From Acidobacteriota bacterium (GTDB taxonomy: Bacteria; Acidobacteriota; Terriglobia; Terriglobales; Acidobacteriaceae), in assembly GCA_003225075.1 (NCBI GenBank), contig QIAP01000036.1, positions 1-64,000 on the forward strand: a DNA stretch of 64,000 bases, written 5' to 3'. Position numbers and translations under genes: made by a program. A model generated the notes under the pieces. The model was not told the origin of the DNA, did not search any database, and saw nothing but the letters and a program-made list of their open reading frames with translations. Shown here piece by piece: positions 6,911-14,801 of this stretch; within the stretch, counting starts at the first letter, position 1, and every line of letters begins with the position of its first letter.

Positions 6911-8431
6911 TTAGGCGCTGCAGAGCGAAATTAGAGAGCGCGTGTCCGCGACCTGTTCGAGCTTGCGGACGGTTTCAACGATCTGGCCGACCTTTGTCTG
7001 GGGCCAGTTAGCAAAGGCCGCGCACTGCCGGAACTTGTCAGCTACTTCGTCATAGCTCATGGGGTTCGCAGGACTTCCTTTGCCAAAATCGGCACGGCCA
7101 GATACCGTCCGTCCGTTTTTCAAATGTATCTTGATAATGGTTGTCATCTTGTCGTACCCGGCCTTTTCGGCCTCCGGATCGGTATAGAACTTGATGCGCC
7201 CAATCATCTCTTGCACGTCGGGACGATTCACGACCGCATCGGTGAATTCAGCCAGGCCTGCTTTACCTTCGAGCAGCAGGATTGCCATACAGAACTCCAT
7301 GCTGAACTTGGCCTGGAGACCAGTTTTTGGCCGGTGATGGATCAAGGTGTTGAGCATGTTGTGATTGGTTCCAACTTCCACCTGCACAACGTCGCCGGCT
7401 GAAAGGTGTTCGGTGCGAATCAAGCGCAGAAGTTCGGTCATCCCAGGATGAGTGAGCGAACCGGAAGGAAACGGCTTTATAGAAACTCCGGGCGAGGAGA
7501 ACGTCCAGGGCTTTCCGAGCTTGTCGAGAATAAAGGTGGAATCGTAGCTGCCGCCATAAGCATGAAAGAAGCCGCGCGGCGCTTCGAGAATCTGGTCCGC
7601 TGCGGTCCAGCCCAGGGCGGCGAAGTCTGCCGCAACCACGCCACTCTCAGCAGCGTGACCAGCCTGAAACGGCTTCGTCATTGTGCCAAAATTCTCCCGC
7701 AGTCCGGCAGAGTGACTTGCGGCAATAGCAAAAGCGCGGACGATATGCTCGCCGTCGAAGTTTCGCAGTTTTGCGCATGCCGCTGTGCCGCCGAAAACGC
7801 CACACGTTCCGGTCGAGTGAAAGCCGTCCTCGTAGTGCCGCGGTGCAATAGCCTCGGCGATTTTGCATTCCACCTCCACTCCAACGTGGTATGCAAGCAT
7901 CAAGTCCTTCCCGCCGATTTCGCCCGTCCCGGTATCAGCAATGGCAAGGACAGCAGGTAGAACGCAGACGGTTGGATGTACCAGCAGGCCATAGACACGA
8001 TCCTTGGCAGCCGCAAGTTGGGTGTCATCAAAGTCGTCCACGTGAATGGCAACACCGTTGGCAAACGCTGCAAATCGCGATGGCAGCTTGCCCGAGCTGC
8101 CGATGACAGTTGCTCCGCGATTCATGAACCCAAAAGACTTGGCGTAGTTCTGGATCAGATTGGCTGTTTCTGCTCTCGAACCGCTGAGTGCGAGTCCCAA
8201 ACCATCCAAAATGGATTTCTTGCCCAACTCGACGACGTCGCCTGGAATGTCTGAGAATTTAGTATTCACCACGAAGTCAGCAACATATTTCGTAACCGCG
8301 CCGACTTTTGGAAACGGCGGAGCCGAACACGGCTGGTTGGTGGGACCTTCGTGCGACGCTGATGTTGTTGCAACCCCGCTGGCGAATGCCGCGGCGCCGA
8401 CCGATGCTGCGAGGAAATCACGCCTCTTCAT
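6911..8431 (-). CDS. Tat-exported MmgE/PrpD family protein (copy 1)
   Basis: A 506-residue member of the MmgE/PrpD fold (2-methylcitrate dehydratase, cis-aconitate decarboxylase and iminodisuccinate epimerase relatives). It starts with a twin-arginine signal, MKRRDFLAASVGAAAFASG, so it should be exported folded. The family core is clear: KKSILDGLGLALSGSRAET, AIHVDDFDDTQ (the usual HxxDxDD-like region), HPTVCVLPAVLA, and KPFQAGHAAESGVVAADFAALGW. Known family enzymes are cytoplasmic or mitochondrial, so periplasmic placement is unusual. It follows the amidohydrolase by 39 bases and precedes the dehydrogenase, in one transcription unit. A second copy lies at 16668-18203. Confidence 0.8.
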   Translation of the reverse strand: MKRRDFLAASVGAAAFASGVATTSASHEGPTNQPCSAPPFPKVGAVTKYVADFVVNTKFSDIPGDVVELGKKSILDGLGLALSGSRAETANLIQNYAKSFGFMNRGATVIGSSGKLPSRFAAFANGVAIHVDDFDDTQLAAAKDRVYGLLVHPTVCVLPAVLAIADTGTGEIGGKDLMLAYHVGVEVECKIAEAIAPRHYEDGFHSTGTCGVFGGTAACAKLRNFDGEHIVRAFAIAASHSAGLRENFGTMTKPFQAGHAAESGVVAADFAALGWTAADQILEAPRGFFHAYGGSYDSTFILDKLGKPWTFSSPGVSIKPFPSGSLTHPGMTELLRLIRTEHLSAGDVVQVEVGTNHNMLNTLIHHRPKTGLQAKFSMEFCMAILLLEGKAGLAEFTDAVVNRPDVQEMIGRIKFYTDPEAEKAGYDKMTTIIKIHLKNGRTVSGRADFGKGSPANPMSYDEVADKFRQCAAFANWPQTKVGQIVETVRKLEQVADTRSLISLCSA

Positions 8432-8470
8432 AGTGATGGCCTGATATGCACCCTCCGAGATTTCTGCGTT

Positions 8471-9790
8471 TCACTTGAGATCATTTCTTATGACCTGTCC
8501 GCCCTTCATTACGAATTTGACGCGCTCAAGTTCTGTAATGTCGGACAGAGGATCGCCGGAGACCGCCACCAGGTCCGCAAATTTCCCGACTTCCAGGGTG
8601 CCTACTCGATCTTGCCATCCCATAAGCTCTGACGCTACTGAGGTCGCCGCCCGAATGGCTTGCGCCGGGGTCATGCCAAACTTGACCATATATTCGAATT
8701 CTTTGGTCTGCGAGCCATGAGGAAACGGACCCGCTCCCGATCCAAATGCGATCTTCACTCCGCGCGCAACCGCCTTGCGAAAGCTCGGTTCTGAAGCCTC
8801 GGCAACACTGTGTCCTGCGAATTTTTTCTGATCGTGCTCCTTGTCCAATTGGTAGTGGTACAGCGTGGGCACGAGGTATATACCCTTGTCTAACATCTTT
8901 TTTATCGCCGAATCATCCAGAACGACCCCATGTTCGATGGAATCGACCCCAGCATCCAGGCAATGGTGCAAGCCTTCGCCGCCAAAAGCATGGCACGAGA
9001 CCTTCCGGCCCTTGCCGTGCGCTTCATCCACAATCGCCTGTACTTCTTCAAGGGTGAAAGTAGGAGGGATCACCATTTTGCCGTTGGCATCAAAAGTGAA
9101 ATCGTAGGCCGCATACAGTTTAATCAGATCGGCGCCGTGCGCGACCTGTTCGCGCACGGCTTGGCGCGCGGCCCAGGGCGAGTCGACAACCTCCAGCGCG
9201 GTGGGGACCGGGACCTCGCTTGAATAACCCCTCATGATGAATCCACCCGTGGTCTGAATGCCTCGAGTGGCAACCTGCATTCGAGGACCCTGGACCACGC
9301 CGTGGTCGATCGCATTTCGCAGGTCCACGTCGCTGTACATGGCTCCGAGGGTCTTCAGGTCGCGCAGGGTGGTGAAACCCACCATCATGTCTTTTTGTGC
9401 GTTTGCCAGCGCGGTCAGCGTTCGATATTGCCAGGAATCCCGTAGAATTTGCATTTCCAGATCAGGCCCGTTGCCGAATACATGGGTGTGGGTGTCGATG
9501 AGGCCAGGCAAAACTGTGGCGTGGCTAAGATCGATGACGCGCGCGCCGGCGGGTATCCTGATGCGATCTGCTGGTCCTACGTCCGTGATCCGGTCCGCTC
9601 GAATCAGAATGACTTGATCCGTCGAGAGCCGGTCCGACTTGCCGTCAAACAGCCGTCCGGCACGGACGGCGACCTGGTCATTTTCTTTGATTGTATTTTC
9701 TTTGATTGCAGTTTGGGCGGAAAGAGGCGCGAGCCACGCCAGTAGCAAGAATGCAATTATCGGAGTTCTCTTTGGCATCTGGGAGCGCAA
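8471..9790 (-). CDS. Secreted amidohydrolase, possibly missing a metal-binding Asp
   Basis: A 439-residue exported hydrolase of the imidazolonepropionase / Xaa-Pro dipeptidase-like branch. A signal peptide (IIAFLLLAWLAPLSAQ) leads into the beta-sandwich and TIM barrel. Metal motifs are PGLIDTHTHVFG, the lysine region GADLIKLYAAYD, VSCHAFGGEG and SIEHG. Where relatives read FGTDxGPFPHG, this protein reads FGSGAGPFPHG, so the usual catalytic/metal Asp is Gly352; activity may be altered or lost. The C terminus (VGTLEVGKFADLVAVSGDPL) is standard. An in-frame 15-base duplication lies just after the signal peptide. It is the first gene of the four-gene unit, behind the repeat array at 9829-9861. 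Confidence 0.8.
   Translation of the reverse strand: MRSQMPKRTPIIAFLLLAWLAPLSAQTAIKENTIKENDQVAVRAGRLFDGKSDRLSTDQVILIRADRITDVGPADRIRIPAGARVIDLSHATVLPGLIDTHTHVFGNGPDLEMQILRDSWQYRTLTALANAQKDMMVGFTTLRDLKTLGAMYSDVDLRNAIDHGVVQGPRMQVATRGIQTTGGFIMRGYSSEVPVPTALEVVDSPWAARQAVREQVAHGADLIKLYAAYDFTFDANGKMVIPPTFTLEEVQAIVDEAHGKGRKVSCHAFGGEGLHHCLDAGVDSIEHGVVLDDSAIKKMLDKGIYLVPTLYHYQLDKEHDQKKFAGHSVAEASEPSFRKAVARGVKIAFGSGAGPFPHGSQTKEFEYMVKFGMTPAQAIRAATSVASELMGWQDRVGTLEVGKFADLVAVSGDPLSDITELERVKFVMKGGQVIRNDLK
9680..9709. repeat. 15-bp tandem duplication in the amidohydrolase N terminus
   Basis: Two adjacent copies of ATTTTCTTTGATTG(T/C) encode the repeated peptide TIKEN-TIKEN just behind the signal peptide. The length keeps the frame. 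It looks like a recent slippage event. Confidence 0.85.
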
Positions 9791-9828
9791 TCGTCTGTTA
9801 GTGAGATTAAGCAGAGATGAATACCAAA

Positions 9829-9861
9829 TGAAACTTCATTCAAACTGAATGAGAACTTCGC
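9829..9861 (-). promoter_or_regulatory. 11-bp-periodic direct repeats, candidate OmpR-type regulator site
   Basis: Three 11-mers stand in phase: TGAAACTTCAT, TCAAACTGAAT and GAGAACTTCGC, with AACT starting at 9832, 9843 and 9854. A period of exactly 11 bp is the usual layout of binding sites for OmpR/PhoB-family dimers. The middle also forms a perfect palindrome, TCATTCA-AAC-TGAATGA (9836-9852), so a TetR-type site is an alternative. It lies 39 bases upstream of the amidohydrolase start, downstream of the kinase gene. Confidence 0.45.
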
Positions 9862-9954
9862 ACCGCGCGCGCTAAGATGACGCGGCGACGAAGAGGCAAG
9901 CCAGCATTTTGCTCAAGCAATCCGACACGGACGGAATTCGACTTGGATCCCGTG

Positions 9955-11424
9955 TTATGACCTTTCTTCCGAAACCGTTATCGGCACTTTTGTAGTGTTG
10001 GGGGACTCGCCGCCATGGGAAGGCGCCAGAGGCAGGCTGACAATGAAACGGCTGCCTAGACCTTCCGTACTCGTGATTCTTATTTCAGCGCCCAGCGCGG
10101 TGCAGATGGCCTTCACAATGGCAAGCCCCAAACCGGCACCGCCAGAATCCCGCGAGCGGGCTTTGTCTGCCCGGTAGAAGCGTTCAAAAACGTGCGGGAG
10201 AACTTCTGCCGAAATTCCAACGCCGCTGTCTGATACCTCCACCGTGGCGGAGTGCTGGTTCGCGCCCACATCAATATTTATCCCGCCACCCGGGGGCGTA
10301 TATTTGATGGCGTTGTCAATCAAGTTTACGATTACCTGTTTTAAACGCGCCTGGTCCGCCTCAATGTATACCCCACCCGCCGCATGGCACTGCATCGACA
10401 GTAATTTTTCCTCAGCCAGAAGTTTCATCTGATCGACAGTGGATACCGCCAGTTCGCCGAGATCAAATTTCATCTTTTCGATGTGAACCTCTCCTGCATC
10501 CAAACGCGAAATCACCAGGAGATTCTCAACGATCCTGGACAAGCGGTGGGTCTCTTCCAAAGCGCTTCCAATTTGGTCAACCAACTCCGGATCGAGACGG
10601 TAGTGCTGAATCATTCCCTCCAATTCCAGTTGGAGAATGGTCAGCGGAGTCCGCAATTCATGGGAAGCATCGGCAGAGAAGCGATTGATATGCTGGAACG
10701 CGTCGTCCAACCGGGCAATCATGTGATTGAGCGCAGTCGATAAGCGCTCGAGTTCGTCACCCGTCTTGATGATGGGCAAGCGTTCGCTCAGGTTCGTGGA
10801 GGTTATGCCCTGTGCCCGCTTGGTTATTTCATCGACGGGCCGCAGAGATCGCCTCATCAGCCAATAGCCACCAACTATCGCCAAAGAAACCGCCAACGGC
10901 ATATAAATCCCAAGCGTCACCAGTAATCCATGCAAAATATTTTCTATCGGGTCGTAAGCTGCTCCGCTCTCGACGAGAAACCGCTTTCCATCAGGGTTAG
11001 TGAAAACCATGCCGGTCACGAGTAACCGATGGCCACCCGCCATCCCAAAATGCTTCAAATACCCCTCTTTGCCATTAGTGGTAAACGATGGGACGCGAGA
11101 GGGATCGAAGCTGTTATCTTTCGGCGGCCCCGAGAGGTAGAGGATTTCACCGTCCGCTCCCGTGACACGAATGAAGTGTCCATTGACGTCGGGGGCATAG
11201 GCCTCATTAATTTCGGACGCAAGCCAGCCAGGCCGCTTGGACGGAATACTAGCCAGCAACTGTGTCCCGATCGACCGGGATTGTTCCGTCAATGTTTTCT
11301 GTAAACTGAAATCCAGGTAGCGCTCGAGACCGGCATAAACAAAGACTCCAAAAAGCAATAAGGCGCTCGCGAGAAGTCCCGCATACCATGCTGTCATTCG
11401 AAAACGAAGCGAACGGGGGTTCAC
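9955..11424 (-). CDS. Membrane sensor histidine kinase
   Basis: A 489-residue two-component kinase. One transmembrane helix (about 11-32), a periplasmic sensor region of roughly 130 residues, a second helix (about 166-190), a HAMP linker (RRSLRPVDEITKRAQGI), the dimerisation/phosphorylation domain with His255 (FSADASHELRTPL), and an ATPase domain with the N box (NLIDNAIKYTPPGGG), G1 (DSGVGIS), F box (FERFYRADKARS) and G2 (GAGLGLAIVKAI). It should autophosphorylate and pass the phosphate to the regulator encoded just upstream; the two genes overlap by 4 bases, which suggests translational coupling. The sensor part matches nothing I know, so the signal is unknown. Context suggests the catabolic substrate. 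Confidence 0.93.
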   Translation of the reverse strand: MNPRSLRFRMTAWYAGLLASALLLFGVFVYAGLERYLDFSLQKTLTEQSRSIGTQLLASIPSKRPGWLASEINEAYAPDVNGHFIRVTGADGEILYLSGPPKDNSFDPSRVPSFTTNGKEGYLKHFGMAGGHRLLVTGMVFTNPDGKRFLVESGAAYDPIENILHGLLVTLGIYMPLAVSLAIVGGYWLMRRSLRPVDEITKRAQGITSTNLSERLPIIKTGDELERLSTALNHMIARLDDAFQHINRFSADASHELRTPLTILQLELEGMIQHYRLDPELVDQIGSALEETHRLSRIVENLLVISRLDAGEVHIEKMKFDLGELAVSTVDQMKLLAEEKLLSMQCHAAGGVYIEADQARLKQVIVNLIDNAIKYTPPGGGINIDVGANQHSATVEVSDSGVGISAEVLPHVFERFYRADKARSRDSGGAGLGLAIVKAICTALGAEIRITSTEGLGSRFIVSLPLAPSHGGESPNTTKVPITVSEERS

Positions 11425-12101
11425 GATTGCGCTCCATCACTGATGGTGTACCCGACGCCGCGCACCGTTCGAATCAACTTACGTTGATGTGAGTCGTCCA
11501 CTTTGTTGCGAAGGTGCCGAACATAGACGTCGACTATGTTAGTAATTCCGTCGAAACTCTGGTCCCAGACATGCTCGATGATCATTGTTCGAGAGAGGAC
11601 TCTGCCGGCATTCGACATCAGATATTCAAGCAACGCATATTCTTTTGAAGTCAGATCAATTCGTTTGCCGCCGCGTTTTACCTGTTGAGAAAGACGGTCA
11701 AGCTCTAAATCGTCCACTCGAACTGTGCTGCTGCGGCTCACCGGCCCTCGTCGCAACAGCGCCTTCACGCGCACCAGGAGTTCAGCGAATGCGAAAGGCT
11801 TGGTCAGGTAATCATCGGCTCCCGCTTCAAAGTTGCCGACCTTGTCAGACACTGCGTCGCGGGCGGTGAGGATGAGAACTGGAACGGTAGAATTCTTATG
11901 TCGAATACGACGGAGGACTTCGGTTCCATCCATGACTGGCAACATCAAATCCAGAATCACCAGATCATAGTGATAGGTATTCGCCAGTTCGAGCCCGCTC
12001 TGGCCGTCTCGGGCCACGTCTACCGCGTAGCGCTCAGCCATTAGCCCACGGGCGACAAAACTGGAGACCTTAGCCTCATCTTCGACTAACAACATACGCA
12101 T
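11421..12101 (-). CDS. OmpR-family response regulator
   Basis: A 226-residue regulator. The start at 12101 gives MRMLLVEDEAK; an extension of 12 residues is open upstream but adds nothing to the fold. The receiver has the acidic pair in VEDE, phospho-acceptor Asp51 (VILDLMLP), Thr/Ala in LTARD and Lys101 (DYLTKPF). The C-terminal winged helix shows LTSKEYALLEYLMSNAGRVLSR and VDVYVRHLRNKVD, ending RTVRGVGYTI. It is paired with the kinase gene (4-base overlap). Arrays of 11-bp direct repeats upstream of its own unit and upstream of the amidohydrolase unit fit the binding mode of this family, so it probably controls both. Confidence 0.93.
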   Translation of the reverse strand: MRMLLVEDEAKVSSFVARGLMAERYAVDVARDGQSGLELANTYHYDLVILDLMLPVMDGTEVLRRIRHKNSTVPVLILTARDAVSDKVGNFEAGADDYLTKPFAFAELLVRVKALLRRGPVSRSSTVRVDDLELDRLSQQVKRGGKRIDLTSKEYALLEYLMSNAGRVLSRTMIIEHVWDQSFDGITNIVDVYVRHLRNKVDDSHQRKLIRTVRGVGYTISDGAQS

Positions 12102-12164
12102 AATAGGACCCTGACGGACCTGTAGCTTGCGCAACATGAATCACAACGACATCTCGAATCAATC

Positions 12165-13184
12165 CTAGGGCAGCACCTTATAAACTCGCAGCTCGGCGGT
12201 TCGGCTTGCGTGATGTGGCACTGCTAAATAATAGCGATTCAGTTCAGGAATTAAAATGGCGGTCTTCGCACGGAACGAAGTCGGAATGTGTCCGATGAGA
12301 TCATAGTGATCTGGGTCGTGCTGCTGGAAAACGTCGATAAACTCGTTTCCCGCGAAGTAGATGCGCTTGTGATCACCATCGTAAGCCATGTCATCGACCA
12401 TCGCCGGGGCGGGCAAACTACTCACAACTTTTCCCGAATCAGTGTCAAGAATAATCAGTTTTCCGGGATCGCGTGTGCCGGCAAAAAGCCGGTGACCAGC
12501 CTCGTCAAAAGCTATCGCAGTCGGCTTCTTTGCTTCGCCCAGGGGCCAGGTTGCTAACAGCTTTCGTGTTGTGCGGTCAAAAACTTCTACCGTGTTGTTA
12601 CCCCTTATAACCACGAACATCCGCGGACCCGCCTTCTCCAGTGCCATCCCCTCCACGTCATTCGAATCGATCTTGATATCGGCGACCGATTTAGCGGTGT
12701 TGGTGTCAATAACACTAATATAGGCATTCGGTAAATGCGCGTCTTTACCCCCGTTCACAACATACAAGTACTTCGTGGATGGATCATATAAGCTCGCATC
12801 CGCACCTTTCTTCAACTTGATGGTTCCCACCGGTTTGTAAGCATCGGTTTCATAAATCTTAACCTCTCCCAGATCGCCGTCTACTACGAAAAGCTTCTTC
12901 AAATCGGGCCGGTATAGCATCGAGTGTGGCGCCTTGAGATCACTGATTGTGCGAATGAGTTTGTTGGTTTTCAGATCAAAAACCAGTACTTTCGAGTTCT
13001 CTTCCGCGGTGGAGAACAGCCGGTTTCCCGGAAGGTCCACTGCAAAGTGGTCGAAGTCCCCGTCATGCAGCTCGGGCAATGGCGTAGATTGCGAAAGTGC
13101 AAGGGGCGCTTTTTTTTGCGCCCAAGCGCCGAGCATCAGTACAAGAACAAGTGCGGGCAAAAGCATTGTTTTCGTTTTATTCAA
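12165..13184 (-). CDS. Secreted YncE-like beta-propeller protein
   Basis: About 339 residues. I place the start at TTG 13184 (AGAGG five bases upstream; MNKTKTMLLPALVLVLMLG gives a good signal peptide); ATG 13166 is the alternative. The mature protein is a chain of YVTN-type blades: FDHFAVDLPGNRLFSTAEENSK, KVLVFDLKTNKLIRTI, KYLYVVNGGKDAHLPNAYIS, VIDTNTAKSVADIKI, KLIILDTDSGKVV. Such propellers bind ligands or proteins and have no own catalysis. Its place in front of the response-regulator and kinase genes, in the same direction and 63 bases away, suggests a periplasmic accessory or sensing role for that system; this is inference. Confidence 0.75.
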   Translation of the reverse strand: MNKTKTMLLPALVLVLMLGAWAQKKAPLALSQSTPLPELHDGDFDHFAVDLPGNRLFSTAEENSKVLVFDLKTNKLIRTISDLKAPHSMLYRPDLKKLFVVDGDLGEVKIYETDAYKPVGTIKLKKGADASLYDPSTKYLYVVNGGKDAHLPNAYISVIDTNTAKSVADIKIDSNDVEGMALEKAGPRMFVVIRGNNTVEVFDRTTRKLLATWPLGEAKKPTAIAFDEAGHRLFAGTRDPGKLIILDTDSGKVVSSLPAPAMVDDMAYDGDHKRIYFAGNEFIDVFQQHDPDHYDLIGHIPTSFRAKTAILIPELNRYYLAVPHHASRTAELRVYKVLP

Positions 13185-13319
13185 CTCTGCCTCTGATGTT
13201 GAAAATAAGACCGTCAAAAGATCAATACTTCTAGATTGGAGCTTATGCAGTCGAAATGCGATCGAACACCACGAAACTACACGCATCGGATCTACTAGAT
13301 GCCACTCTTATTAGGAGGG

Positions 13320-13352
13320 ATAAACATGAAATGGACATTAAATGAGCATTAA
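13320..13352 (-). promoter_or_regulatory. Three tandem 11-bp repeats, candidate response-regulator operator
   Basis: Three contiguous 11-mers read ATAAACATGAA, ATGGACATTAA and ATGAGCATTAA on the plus strand (minus strand TTAATGCTCAT, TTAATGTCCAT, TTCATGTTTAT). They share CAT(G/T)AA at the same phase and lie 136 bases upstream of the yncE-like start, in the only sizeable gap between the two minus-strand units. The tandem 11-bp layout fits an OmpR/PhoB-type regulator, such as the one encoded 1.2 kb downstream. An apparent 8-codon frame here, behind AGGAGGG, is explained by the repeats. Confidence 0.6.
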
Positions 13353-13437
13353 AAAATGTTCAGTGCTGTCGATCTATGACAGGTCCACCCTGCTGTCCAG
13401 CCAGGAACACGGGGACCTACACTACGGGCTCTACCGG

Positions 13438-14790
13438 TTACACCTGGGTAGATCTTGCGGTCCGAGATTCCCGGCTTTTTGTTACTCCAACTGCAAGCAT
13501 AAGAGCGCCTGAGACAAACAGGCTGATTACCAGATACCACAATCCTGGGGCGAATGAATGCGTACGATTTGCCAGGTAGCCAATCACGAAAGGTCCAGCA
13601 AACCCGCCCAGGTTCCCCACGGAATTGATCAGGCCAATCGATGCGGCCGCAGCCGACTCGCTCAGAAACAGCGTGGGTACTGCCCAAAAGCAGGGCTGAA
13701 AACCATAAAAACAAGCCCCGACCAGAACGAATAGTGCGATTGAAATTGCCGGTCTGGAGGAGTAAATCACCGCGAGCGAAAGGGCCGCACCGCACAGAAT
13801 GACTGGGAGAGCAGCATGCCACCGGCGCTCGCCGGTTCGATCCGAATGCCATCCGTTCAATTGCTGGGTTACGAACCCTGCAATATACGGCATGGCAGCC
13901 AGCAGGGTTACATTCATATCGCTTTGTCCGGAAAGTCGCTTCACGATGGTCGGCAGCCAAAATGCGATTCCGTAACTTCCGGTCATCGCGCAGAAATAGC
14001 ATAGCGTTAGCAAAAGTACGTCGCGATTGCGCAGGGCTCCCCAGACGCTGAAAGAATGAACGCGTTTCTTAGCCTCTTTCTCTCGCCGCAGTTGCTCGGT
14101 AATCCAGGATCGTTCATCCGCGGGCAGCCAACGAGCCTGTTCCGGCCAATCCGTGAGATAGAAAATCGTAATCACTCCTAACACGACTGCCGGAATCCCT
14201 TCGATGATGAACAGCCATCGCCAGCCTCTCATGCCCAGCCACGAAAGCCCGAGCAACAAGCCTGCAAGCGGCGAACCAATTACGTAAGAAAGCGGATTGG
14301 CAGCATAGAAAACGGCGACCGCTTTGGCCCGGTCCTGGTAACGGAACCAGTGGGTCAGGTAGACGATAACTCCCGGCAGGAACCCTGCTTCGGCGGCGCC
14401 CACCAGGAAACGCACCCAATAGAATTGTCGCGGCGTGTGAATGAAAGCCATCAACACGGTTACGATTCCCCAGGAAATCATGATGCGAGCGATCCAGCGC
14501 CGGGCACTCCATCGCTCTACGATCAATGCGCCAGGAATTTCCAGCAGGAAGTACCCAAGAAAGAAAATGCCGGCGCCGAAGCCAATCACACTGGGGCTGA
14601 AACCCAGGTCAGCCGGCATCTGCAGAGCCGCCGCTCCAATGTTCATTCGATCCAGAAAAGCAATCACGTAGAGCACAAACAGAAAAGGGAGAAGTCGCCG
14701 CGCAATGCGGCGCCTGGCGCGTACTCCGACCTCTTGCTCCGAGGCAGAAAACGCTACGGTCTGTGTTGGGTTATCAACCGACTCGGGCAT
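13438..14790 (-). CDS. MFS transporter, tartrate-transporter-like ACS family
   Basis: A 450-residue inner-membrane carrier with 12 predicted helices. The ATG at 14790 is chosen because it lies 11 bases after the preceding gene's stop and removes a polar extension that overlaps it. Family marks are LLPFLFVLYVIAFLDRMNIG in helix 1, GIFFLGYFLLEIPGALIVER, and RFLVGAAEAGFLPGVIVYLT in helix 4. These resemble TtuB/phthalate-type organic-anion carriers. It is the last gene of the receptor - PrpD - cytochrome/propeller - carrier unit. It differs from the first MFS carrier of the locus, so two related acids, or uptake plus export, are possible. Confidence 0.85.
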   Translation of the reverse strand: MPESVDNPTQTVAFSASEQEVGVRARRRIARRLLPFLFVLYVIAFLDRMNIGAAALQMPADLGFSPSVIGFGAGIFFLGYFLLEIPGALIVERWSARRWIARIMISWGIVTVLMAFIHTPRQFYWVRFLVGAAEAGFLPGVIVYLTHWFRYQDRAKAVAVFYAANPLSYVIGSPLAGLLLGLSWLGMRGWRWLFIIEGIPAVVLGVITIFYLTDWPEQARWLPADERSWITEQLRREKEAKKRVHSFSVWGALRNRDVLLLTLCYFCAMTGSYGIAFWLPTIVKRLSGQSDMNVTLLAAMPYIAGFVTQQLNGWHSDRTGERRWHAALPVILCGAALSLAVIYSSRPAISIALFVLVGACFYGFQPCFWAVPTLFLSESAAAASIGLINSVGNLGGFAGPFVIGYLANRTHSFAPGLWYLVISLFVSGALMLAVGVTKSRESRTARSTQV

Positions 14791-14801
14791 GCTTCTCAGC
14801 T

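Noticed and set aside
13326-13352. Eight-codon frame (MKWTLNEH) behind a strong AGGAGGG
   Set aside because: Its bases are exactly the 11-bp tandem repeats, no plus-strand gene follows, and the neighbouring genes read on the other strand. The repeats explain the sequence better than a leader peptide.
13376-13579. Plus-strand 67-residue frame
   Set aside because: It is antisense to the end of the MFS gene and has no ribosome site.
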